A DNA stretch of 64,000 nucleotides from Ficedula albicollis (Eukaryota > Chordata > Aves > Passeriformes > Muscicapidae), in assembly GCF_000247815.1 (NCBI RefSeq), contig NC_021678.1:28741749-28805748 (forward strand). Direction: 5' to 3'. A model generated the notes under the pieces. The model saw only the letters and a program-made list of their open reading frames with translations. It had not been told where the DNA came from and did not search any database. The position numbers and the translations under genes were made by a program. Below are positions 35,639-47,600 of the stretch, piece by piece; within the stretch, counting starts at the first letter, position 1, and every line of letters starts with the position of its first letter.

Positions 35639-38600
35639 CTCGCTTCCCCTTGGGATCCTTCCTGGTAGATTCTGGATTCTACCTGGTCCAGCTCTTGCTC
35701 ACTGTAGTCTTCCCCTTGGGACCCTTCCTGGTACCTACCAGCTTCTTCTAGGGACAGCTCCTGCTCAAAGCTAGCTTCCCCTTGAGACCCTTCCTTGTAG
35801 CTACTGGTTTCTGCTGGGCACAGCTCCTGCCCAGTGCTGGCTTCCTCCTGGGAGTCATCCTGGTACCTACCAGCTCCTTCTTGGGACAGCTCCTGCTCAG
35901 TTGAGGCTTCCCCTTGGGACCCTTCTTGGTATTTGTTGATTTCTCCTTGGGACAGCTCTGTGTGTTCCTCATCTTCACACTGAGAATTCTCAAGCTCCCC
36001 AGCCAAGGCTGCCCCCTCAGTCTCTTGCTCTGCCAGGACTGATCGCCTGTCTGCCTCCTCCTGCTGCTCACTGGCGGCTTGGGCTCCCCGTGGGCTGGGC
36101 AAGGGGCTCTGTGGGGCAGGGTTTGGGCTCTCTGTCCCTGCTGATGGCACCTCCTCCCTGCAGGCAGGAGAACCTGGTGCCTTTTCCAGAGGCAGAGGCT
36201 CCAGGGGCTGCTCCTGCTCAGCAGCTCCTGTAGGAGCAGCAGCAGCTGCCAGCTCATCCTCCATGGGACTCGCCAGGGCAGGAGAGGCTCTGGGCAGCTC
36301 AGGGGCTGCCTCTGCTGCCAGCTGGGTGCCCACAGTGCTGGGAGAGCTGGGCCCCTGCTGGGCACGAGTCTGGGCATCCTCGTCCTTCTCTGGGTGCAGG
36401 GCTTTGTCCTGTATCCTGTACCTGCTGCCTGCTGCCCCGTGGGACAGCCCCTGGCTGCTGGCACTTCCTTCCCGCTGGGGCAGCTTTTGGTCACTCCTTC
36501 CACTCCCTTGGGGCCGCTCCTGGACCTTGGAGTCTTTTCCTTGCGATAGCTCCTTGTCCCTGCTCTTTCCCACTTGGGACAGCTCTGGGTCTCTCTCGTC
36601 TCCTTCCCGTTGGAATGTGTGCCGATGGCCTTGCACTTTTTCTTCCAAAAGAGACAGCTCCTGCTGTACCTTCCCTTCCCACTGGGACAGCTCTTGGTAT
36701 GTCAGATCTTCTTCCCACTGGGACAGCTCCTGGTGTGTCTCATCCTCCTGGAATGCCTCACTTTCCCCACAGCGGCACAGCTCTCGCTGTGTGCCATCTC
36801 CCCACTGGACTCTCGCACCTGCCTCCCTCTGAGGCAGCCCGTGGTGTCTCACCCCTCCCCACGGCGAGACATCCTGCGCCATCATTTCTTGTCGTTGGTA
36901 AAACTCTGCAGCTGTCGTTTCTTCCCAGAGGCAAAGCTCTTGGCAGGTGGCACCTCTGCATTCAGGAAGCTCTCGGTCGGTGCCATCGTCCCAGTCCTGC
37001 TCCATGCGGGCCGAGGCGCCCTGCTCCTCGGGGTCCCGGCGGGGCAGCGCGCCGTCCCCTGCCCCCAGCCAGCGCCCGCCCGCGGCCTGCGCGTCCCGGG
37101 GGGGGTCACAAAGGCTTCTGGCCGCCGCAGCGTCCCTCGCCGCCCTGTGTCACACAGGGCCACGCCCGGCCCCCCCTCCGCAGCCGAAAGGACCGCGGTT
37201 TTCAGATTCAGAAATGGAGAGGTGGTGTCTGCACCGCTTAATTAGTGCCTTGTCTGCAGCTTCTTCTGTCTTCACTCAGAGTCAGGATTAAAAACGCGAA
37301 AGAAGGCGAATTTTCTTGCGTTCTGGCTTAGTTGTTTGTTAAATCTTATCTAAAGTAGACAGAGTTCTGCAACACTCCTAGTGTACCTAGGAACACTCAG
37401 CTAAAAGTGAGCAAAATGGAGGTGAATTTAGCTAGCTACAAGGTCTTTCAAAGCTAAACGGTCCAATAGAGAATTAACACCTGTATTATTTATAGTTTTG
37501 ACCCAATAACCAAACTCCTGTTACTTGCAGTGAACTAACCATCCAGCCAAAAACTACTACCTGAAATCATGAAGAAGAAGGAAGAAGAACACAGAAAGGA
37601 AACAACAGCCCAAATCCTCCATCATGTCCCATACCTATTAATATATTCTAAAACCTTCAAATTCAAAACCCTTCACCATGTGAAAATACACACTTCTGTT
37701 TAACTACACACCCATGACTTTAACTCCATCACTCAAATCTGGAAGCCTTCTCCAAGGCTTCAGGTCAAAAGCAGTATTCTCCAGGAGGTCAGGGCCAGAC
37801 AGCACCAAAAGCTCAAAAATCCACGGTCAAAAGCAGTGTTCTCCAGGAGGTCAGGGCCAGACAGCACCGAAAGCTCAAAAATCCAAGGTTTCTGGGATCC
37901 AACAGAGAAACAAGCTGTAGAGACGTTTGTTGAAGGTCAGGGCCAGACAGCACCAAAAGCTCAAAAATCCAAGGTTTCTGGGATCCAACAGAGAAACAGA
38001 AGCTGTAGAGACGTTTATTGAAGATAGAAATAAAATTCAAATATCCAAGAGTTCTGGTTACTGCACCAATTGCATAAACACTCTACTGTATGAGCTGTAG
38101 AGACGTTTGTTGAAGATAGAAATAAAATTCAAATATCCAAGAGTTCTGGTTACTGCACCAATTGCATAAACACTCTACTGTATGTTAGAAGTCTCTTGGA
38201 GACCACTCTGAGTGGGAGAGGAGGGGCATACGGGTGAATAGATGGGACCAGTGGATTGGAAGATGAGGAGAATGACAGGATTAGACATCCCCATGGACAT
38301 TATGTGTGGCAACAAGCAGAAATAGGCTACATTTTTCATTACCAGAGGGTAAAAATTTGAAATGCAAATGGTAAATTCAGTATCAGGGGAGGAATTTTGA
38401 TTTCTTTTTTTCTGATTATATCCCTGCTTTCTAGAGGTGGGAGCACAGAGACAGGTCGGGCTCTGAAGTACATTCTCCACAAGGGTTTCCCTGGTGGCAG
38501 AAACTCAAGTGTCCCTGAAGTCCTGATCATCATTTCAGATGGAAAGTCCCAGGGCAGCACTGCAGTGCCTGCAATGCAGGTGAAGGAGAGACACATCACA

Positions 38601-41600
38601 GTTTTTGCAGTGGGAATCAAGTTTCCAAGGTAGGAAACTCCAGAGTGGGAAGTAGACGCCCACCCAGCTAGCCAAATGGCCAGTCCTGGTGAATGAGGGC
38701 TCATCTTGGGCTAGATAGGAATTTTGGAAAGAGAAAAGGTGTCCTAGTTTTGGCCAGTGCTAGAGCAGGCTTGATTTTTTGTTTTTTTCCCTGTATCTGA
38801 GGGGGTGTAGCTGTGGTTATATCTAGGAGATAATCCATAACACTTTATCATTGCCAGGGGTGGGGGAAGGCCAGAGCGGGCTTGATTTTTTTTTTTCCCT
38901 GTATCTGAGGGGGTGTAGCTGTGGTTATATCTAGGAGATAATCCATAACACTTTATCATTGCCAGGGGTGGGGGAAAGGGACTTTCTCCCTTCAGAGAGA
39001 AAGGGCATTCCTTCCTTCCAAGGAAAGGAGAAAGTGGTGGACAAAACAGTCAGTATTAAGATGGACTTCACAAGTAAATAGATTTTGTCTTATACCTTTT
39101 GTTATTAATAGTTTTATTGCTGCAGTTACTGCTTGATTTCTCATCTCATTTCTGTTCCCAGTAAATTGTTCTTATCTCAGTCCATGATCTTTGCCTTTCA
39201 TGTTTCCAGCTGGAGCTGAGAGGGAAAGCAAGTGTGGTCCTGGTTTCAATGAGAGCACTAAATTCAGGAATACTATGCTTAAACCATGACGAAAAGGAAT
39301 TTGCAGGATAATACAGGCAAGGGGGAAGCGCTGACTTGGTGGCTGATGTAGAAGGAGCATTAGAGTTGATGAATGAAACCTTTCCACTCAGCAGAGCTAT
39401 GCTGCTGCCTGAGACTAAACACAGCAGGATCTTGGGAACTGAGGAGTGTCATGGCTTTACATCAACTCTCTATTTGTTGCACAGGGTTGGTTTTGACTCA
39501 ATTCTTTGTGGGGAAAACTGAGCAGCTGACCCGTGCCTTGCTTGGCAGGTGGGAGGAGCTGCACCTGCTGGCCAGCGAGCCCCCCGAGCGGCACCTGCTC
39601 TTTGCTGGGGATGCTGAGGATGCTGCCAACGGCCTGTACAGCACCTTGAGTGACCCTGTCTGCACTGCCACTGCTCCAGGTGACGCTGCTGGCCCCCCTC
39701 CATGCCCGTGCTTGGACATGGCACTGAGTGAGGAGGATAAGGCAGTATCAGGAGGCATACAGGGGAATTAGCAGGTGTTGCACTTCGAGGTAACCTGCCT
39801 CTGGTGCCCAAACTGGATGGCATGCTCTACAAATACCTCCTACATCCTTCTGCATCCTGATTCACCTCTGAAAATGGTTATATTGGCTTTTTCTCAGGGG
39901 GTAGAGGGATAAACACAGTTGTGTTAAATTTTCTAATGGACTTGGCTGTGTGTTGAGGGGAGGCACCTGGGGCTCGCAGGAGTTAGAAAGGGTAGAACTG
40001 GAGTGGTCCAGAGGTAGCAGAAATTCAAACACATGAATGATAAAGGCAGCAAAGGGGCTGAAAAGCTGTCACTGAACCATGAACTCAGCAGTGTGACGTT
40101 TACAGCAAAGCAAAGGAGGCTGAATATTTAGGTCCCCAGAAAGTGGAGTAGGCTGGTGATCTTTTCAACAGCAAGTTTCTCCTCTGAGGTCTCACAGAGG
40201 CTTTTGGAAGCTCTGCCCAATCTACTGTTGTCAGATAGTTGGAAAGGTTTGTTTGCTCTTACAGCCTTTGTATTTTCGGGCAATTGATGCTAATTTGCCT
40301 TTTACTTTGCTACAGGCTGCAAAGTTGAGTCCCACCCTTGTGAACGCAGGACCCTGGAGACTGTGAAAGAGCTGGCTGGCAGCTATGTGTGTTGGAAAGG
40401 CTCAAAGCAGCCCAATGCAGTGCAGGCATCACTGTGCCCTTTCATCAGGTAAGCTGGGCACCCACACCTCTAAAAATGAATGGGGCTGAGAGATAACAAA
40501 TACAGTAATGAGGCTTTTATCTGACCTTGATTCTTTACTGGGATAAACATCCCTCAGAAGACTGATACAAAATCTCTAGTCCTAGGAAGAGTCTGCTCTG
40601 ATCATTGGCTGAGAAGCAAGCAAACAAAATAATTTTTTGAGTCTTAAAAATACATCTGTAATCTTAAAATGTAAATATTACAATTGAATAAAAACAAAAG
40701 GGTATATTTGATGAAATTATGCTTTTTGCCATCTCGTTTAGAATGGACCTTTTTTTTAAATACTTGTTTTGAAAACCTGTGTTTTCAAAGGAAAATTTGT
40801 TCCATTGAAGACACAGTAAAGTCCACCTTGAAGGCACCTTGTGAATATTTAAATTCATGACAGGTCTTATTCTTCCTGTTTCAGGTGGAAGCGAGTCTTG
40901 ACAAAACACCCATCCAGGTGCTTCCGAACCGTGTGTCCAGGTAGGATTTTGCTTTTCCAAAACTTTAATTTATGAAGCAGGAAATGTAATAACTACAGAA
41001 CAAAAAGAAAAGGGTTTGCTTTCACTTCTCAAAAATTTTGTTCTGAGTAAGAGACTGTGATCAGTAGATATTTAATCTATTTTTTGTTTCTCATGAGTAT
41101 CTGTGGCCAGAGTTCTTTTGGATTAAAATGTCTCCCAGTCATTTCTCCTCCACTGGAGGAGCCAGTGAATCCTCATCTGTTCGTGTCCTGGGGGCAGAGC
41201 CTTGCACTGTTCCCAGTGCCTGCAGGGTCACTGTTCTGCTGCCAGGGGAGTGTGCAGTGATGCCTGCAGTCATACACTTGGTACCATAAGCAGCATCAGG
41301 TTAGTGGGGAGCCTGACACCTGCTGATCACCAGCCTATTTTTGTGGCTGTTGAAATAGCTGTGGTCCTTCAGTCCTTTTTGCAAGTTCAGGTGACAGTGG
41401 CTTTATTTTCATTATCAGTATAGCACTGTCCAAGCAGCAGGCCAGACCCTGACCCCTTAACTGCTGCTGAAAATCTGTCAGGGCTGCAGGACCTTTAGCA
41501 ATAATTCTCTGTTTATACAAATATGGTGTCACTGACATTGTTCCAATGTGAAGTCAGAGTCTGGTTTGCTCTCTTGTCACAGCCTGCTGGAGAGCCATCC

Positions 41601-44600
41601 CAAATGGAAATTGCCCTGGAGGTGAGGAGCACATGGCCCTGTGTTAGTTCAAACTCTGTAGCAACAGGGGCAGAGCTGCGACCCTTTTCCCACTAACAGT
41701 GATGCTCATGCTGGCAGGGCATGGGGAGGGGCAGGCTCCCTGCTGACTCCCTGTCCTCCTCTTCCCTGTCCTGTTTAGACCCTTGTGACTCCCAGCCGTG
41801 CCAGAATGGTGGCACATGTGTCCCAGAGGGACTGGACAGGTACCACTGCCTCTGCCTGCTGGGGTATGGAGGAGACATCCACTGTGGTAGGTGTGAACCT
41901 GTGCTCTGTCTCCTTCCCTCTCAGCCTGTCCTGCCTTTGTGATGCCCTTTGTGCCACCCTGGGGACAGCTGGGGCCACAGTCTTTGGGCTTTTCTCCAAA
42001 AGGCAGGCTGAGTTTATTCTCATGCTGATCATGACTGTGTCAGGCCCAGTGACTGGGTCCTGCTGTTCAGACACCAGGAAGGTATGAAGAGCACCAATAT
42101 TGGCAATCTCACCCTGGCATGGCTGCCTTTGTGTCTAAATGCAGGTGCCATGGGATCAGGAGAACAGAGTCACTGGGAGGGACGTGGATGTTGGTCCCTT
42201 CCCTGCACACATGGGTGCAGCAGGAGCTCCTGGTTTTGGGGGTTCAATGTAAAAAAGCCAAAACTCCTGATTATTAGAAAATACCTTGTACTTACTTTCC
42301 CCAGAACCAAGGTTCCAACTTCAAAGTGTCTCAGGGTGTCATTGGTGAGGGTCTGGTGCTGGGATGCTCTCCTTTCTCCAGGATGTGATTCTGTCATTCA
42401 GAGTGTTTTGCCCACAGCACTGAGAGAGTGGAGCTGTAATTTCTGATTTGAAGTTTGCCATCCAAAAGTTCATGAATACCCATAGATATTCCTTGTCTTT
42501 AAAGGCTTGTATGGCATCCAAGCAAAGCAAAGCCTGCTCCTAGCTCGTTTGTCCTCCAGCTTTTGATATGAAAGGCAAAATGTTTGGGTTACTGGACACA
42601 AAGGCTTCCAGCAGGCCCCTGCTGGGGTTGCCCTGCCAGTGACTAATTGGCTTCTCCCTTTCCAGCAGCAAAGCTGAGCCTGGAGTGCAGTGTGGATCTC
42701 CTTTTCCTGATGGACAGCTCAGCTGGGGTCACGCTGGAAGGGTTCCTGCGCTTCAAGGCCTTCCTCAAGAGATTCCTCCAAGCCAGGGTGGGCCAGGACT
42801 CGCCAGGGAGCGTGGGGGTGGCCCAGTATGATGATGGTGTCAAGATACCCATTGAACTGGGCCAGCACAAGGACACATTCAGTCTCATGAAGAGTATTGA
42901 TGCCTTGAATTTCAGTGGAGGAAGAACCCTGACTGGCAGAGCCCTGCAGTACATCGCACAGCACGGTTTTAGGAGCTCCCCAGTCTTTGCAGATGTGCAG
43001 GATGATCTCCCACGTGTGGTTGTCCTGCTCACCGACTCCAAGTCCCAGGATTCAGTGGCAGAAGCTGCTAAGTACGTGAAGGATCAAAATCTCTTCTTGA
43101 TTGGCGTAGGCAGCAGCTTCATGAGAGCAGAGCTGGCCACAGTGACTGGCAATCCACAGCAGACCATTGTCTACTCTGACCCTCAGGACCTGTTCAACAA
43201 GATGCCAGAGCTGCAGAGGAAAATCTGCAGTGTGGGCAATCCTGAAGGTGAGACCGTGGTATGGCACGGTGGGACAAGTTTGCCAAACCACGCAGAGGTG
43301 TCCTGAGTTCCAACAGGGAGGAGGGAAGGACAGAAGGATGAATGTCCTTGTTTTTGTCCGTCAGTCACTCATCCAGGGACTAACCTTCCGTGAGTGATTT
43401 TTGTGGTGGATCTCTGCCTATGGGTGTGAAGGAGACAGAGATCACCCTTCACAGTCGGTGATCAGCAGTGTTGAATTTTGCCCACTATTTCCTCTCACTG
43501 CTGTTTTTCAGTCAGAAAGGAGTAGGTATATATTCTGAGAGATGCCATGTTTGTGCTCCTTTCCACAGGCTGCCAGGCCCAGTCTCTTGATTTGGCATTT
43601 GCTGTGGATGCCTCGTCTGGAGTTGGCCTGGAGAACTTTCTGCATCTGAGGCGCTTTGTCAGGAGCAGCTGTTTGCACTTCATCATCAACAGGGACGTCA
43701 CCCAAATTGCCCTGGTGACCTATGGCAGCAGAGCTCACACCATGTTTTCTTTGGACACCCACACAAGCAACTCTGCTGTTCTCCAGGCCATCGACCAGGT
43801 GCCTTTCCTTGGGGACTCAGCCTCTGCTGGCAGTGCCTTGCTGCATGTTTACAGTGATGTAATGACTGTGCAGAAGGGAGCCAGACCTGGTGTCAACAAG
43901 GTGGTGGTGCTGCTCAGCAGCGGGGCTGGCATGCAGGATGCAGCTGCCCCAGCTCAGCAGCTGAGGCACAATGGCATCCTGGTGTTCCTGGTTGTCGTTG
44001 GGGACACAGAGAGGGACACGCTGCTGAGGGTTGCTGGGTCTCCCAACTACCTGGTCCACATCTCCTCCTATGCAGAGCTGCAGTATTACCAAGGCCTTAT
44101 CATCGAAAGGATCTGTGAAGGTAGGAGAGCCTCCCACATCACTATGCCCGTGCCACCAGCTGCTGCTGTTGTAGCTTTTTGGATGTTTTACTGACTGAAC
44201 TCAATACTATCTTTTGCATTTTATGGCTGGGGAAACTATGGCACAGAGATCTGGTGACTGTCCAAAGCAATCCAAGGAGGAATTAGTGACCAACTTCCCT
44301 AAGATTCAGTCCAGTGGTGAGAATGGGCATAGTGTGACTGGCTCTTTCTAGCCCTGCTAGATCTAGGTTCTCCTTTCTCTGAAAGAAAAAGAAGTTTGCT
44401 CTTTTTCTGATGTTACTTTAAATCTACAGAAGTGGGCACAGTGTGACTGGCTCTTTCTAGCGCTGCTAGATCTAGGTTCTCCTTTCTCTGAAAGAAAAAG
44501 AAGTTTGCTCTTTTTCTGATGTTACTTTAAATCTACAGAATTTTCTGTGTGTTACTGTACCCCTTCAGTTTTGCTGGGGGGGGCTTAATGAGCCCCTTTT

Positions 44601-47600
44601 TTGTGCTGGTCCCTGAGTGAGGTCTCTGCTTTCTTGTTAAGCAGATTTGTGGCCAGGTGTTTGTAAAGTGGTGAATCTGCAACTTCATCACTCCTATTCA
44701 TCCTTTAATATCCCACCACTGAAATTATCATGTAGGTTTTCATTATTTTGTGTTGCACTGTATTTAATCTTAAAATCAGAATCTGTCCATTTTGAAGCCT
44801 TCAGAATGTTAATCTAGGCCTTCAGACAAATTGTGATTAATCTTATTTGTAGGACAAAATCTTTGTCCTCTAAGTGGAAGGAAAGAATTTTCAAATACTT
44901 GTGTAAAACTCATGTTTGGGGATAGAAAAAGTAAGGTGAGGTTTCTTCAAAACTTTGAGTCATGAGTGCCAGTCCTCAGCTGGGGAATAATATGGCTCTA
45001 ATACTAAGTTTGAAACACTTTCATGTTGTCTAGAAATGAGCTTTTCCAAAAGGACAGCAGCCTTAGTTTTCAGACAGTGGTGATGAAAGTGCTCCTAGCT
45101 AAAATACCATGCCTTGTTTTCTCATTTAAAATAGCCTAAGTTTAACATCTACCTGTTTGCTTTTGTTATAACATGTTTATAAGATCAAAAGAAGCATGTT
45201 TGAGCTTCAGCACAGAGGTCCTTTTCACCTCTGGGCACACCCATGTCTCCCTCAGGCTTAGAAAGAGCTACAGCATCATCTCTTTGGGGTGAGGAGCTGC
45301 TCTCCTGGCAGGCTCTGCAGATGGTTTCTACCTGGAGCTTTTCAGTGTGTTTCTGTTGCAGTGGTACTTTCAGCTGTGTTACTACAAAAACTATGTACTG
45401 TACCTTGAAATTAGCTAAAATGCCAGAGGTGAAGGGGAAGAGACAGCAAGGTTTAATGAGTCAGGGTAATAGCATATCATTTCCTGAGGCTGAATTGCTG
45501 CTTTGAGTTCATGTGCAGGTAAATCACAGTTTGTACTAGATAGGCTGGGACCAAGGGCAATGTAAAGATAAGCTCTTCACTCAGTCTTCTACCCCCAAGT
45601 CCAAGGCTTAATAACAGAATCATTGTCTGTGAAAGAACTTAAAAAATTTATGATTCATTATAAAAGTATTTGAGAAACAGGCCCTGTCTCTGTATACCTG
45701 AAATATGGTATTAATTCTGAAACTCATCTGAAAAGAGTCCAGAAAAAAAAGACGCAGGGTTTAGGAGAAAAGTTCTCAAGCATTAAATATATATTAATCA
45801 GATTAATGGAAATACAAGTTATTGGGATCATCAAAGTGCAAGAACCTTATTTAAGGTGTATTAACAGCAGGCTTGAGTTCAGAGAAATGCTGTTGCAGCA
45901 GAATGATTCCCCAAAGCAGGGACTGTGAGGTTTTGCTGTGCAGCATCCCTGGAGGGATGGGGTGGACACATGACCTGTAGAGCAGAGCCCCAGGGAACAG
46001 CTCTCTGGGAACAGCAGCACCTGGAAGATGAGTGGTGTGTCCAAGAGATCCAGGTTTCATTGCCAGTGGCTCTTCCAGCCCAATGAAAGCAAAAGTGTTC
46101 ATCCCTGGGAATACACTATGAGGCAGGACCCCATCTCAGAAATCCCATGATGACAAAAATGTTTCTGAAGCAGCTTGGCTCCCTATAAAATCAACTGGAG
46201 CTGAAGACTGATATGTCTCAGGTCTAGGACTGTCAAAAAAAAACCAAAAAAGAATTTCAGTTATAATTTTGCCAGTGTTAGGTGTAGGTTGGGACTTGAT
46301 GTGCAGAGAGAGAATGAGCACAATGTCTGTTAAACTGTAGAAAACTCCCTGACAGATAGGGGATGGTATTTGTATCCTTTCTTCTTCCCCTTTTTTCTAT
46401 TTCCTCGGTGATTTTTCTACCCTGGAGCAAAGAGTAAGGCAAGCAGCTCTACACCACATAATTGCTGAGCAGAGGAATTTCACACCCTCACCAACACCAC
46501 GGTGGTGTTGCCAGTAGACTGGAAGCAAATTCCTCTGGGATGCTGCTACTTAACCTAATGTATTGGCAGCAAGGCAGCGTGGAACGCTGCCAGCCCTGCT
46601 GACAGCTGGGCTCTGCTGTGTTGAGAGGGTTGGGAAAGCTGTCACATACTTCATAACAACAGGGCTAATAACTTGGGCTGTGCTTGCAGGCTTCTCTCAT
46701 AGAGAAGAAGCCCAGAAATTTTCCCTGTGTTGTTTTCCATTCATGCCATCCTTGCTTCCCAGCTGGCAACTTCTCCTTATTCCTCTCTAGTGGAAACTTT
46801 TATCCTCTCTGGGGCAAAGTGAGGTTTGAGCTTCAGTGGCATTTGGGATTGTGAATTTGTTAGAGCAGGACGTGTGCCTTGCTCTGTGCTGTCCGTGTCT
46901 GGATGTGGGGAGTTTGGGGGTGCTCACAGCTCTGCAGATGCTCCATTTTGCTTTTCTGTGATATGCAGTCTATCATTGAGTTACTCTTTTAAGCTTTACT
47001 AGGCATATTCTCCAGATTAGGACACCTAGAAAAGCCATTCTGTTCTCTAGGTTGAAGTGTCAAGACAGGGCTGTGGCTTGCACCCTCTGCCATGTTTGTA
47101 TGTTTTTCCAGTTCCATTAGCCCTTGATGACATTTTTTGCAGCATTCCTGATGGATGTGGGTCTTGGCTAGTAATAATGCAGATGTGCCTGAGCCTGCCC
47201 TTCTGCTTGTGTCTGTTGCAGAAGCAAGAAGCCCCGTGAACCTGTGCAAGCCCAACCCCTGCATGAACCAGGGCGTGTGCATCCTGGGGCCGGGGAGCTA
47301 CCGCTGCGAGTGCCACGGCTGGGAGGGACCCCACTGTGAGACCAGTAAGGACCAGAGCCCCCAGACTGATCCCACAGCTCCACCTCCCCCTGCAGCAGAG
47401 AACTGGCTGTAACTCCTGGACAGCTGTTTGGTGGCCAGCTCTTGGTGCTGATGTGGTCTCTATCTCATGGAAAATGGGGAGGTTTGGGCTGCTGAAGGGA
47501 GCAAGGGTTTCTCTCAAGAAGCTGTGCATTTTTATACATTCACTGTGTGAGTTGACTGTGAGGTCAGCTCAAGAAGCTCTAATAATTTTGGTAATCTTCC

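Noticed and set aside
34928..35668. 246-codon plus-strand ORF with FPLGSFLxPTGF-like hydrophobic repeats
   Set aside because: It is the antisense reading of the 22-residue repeat and ends in the poly-G run. The minus-strand frame is longer and joins up across the breaks.
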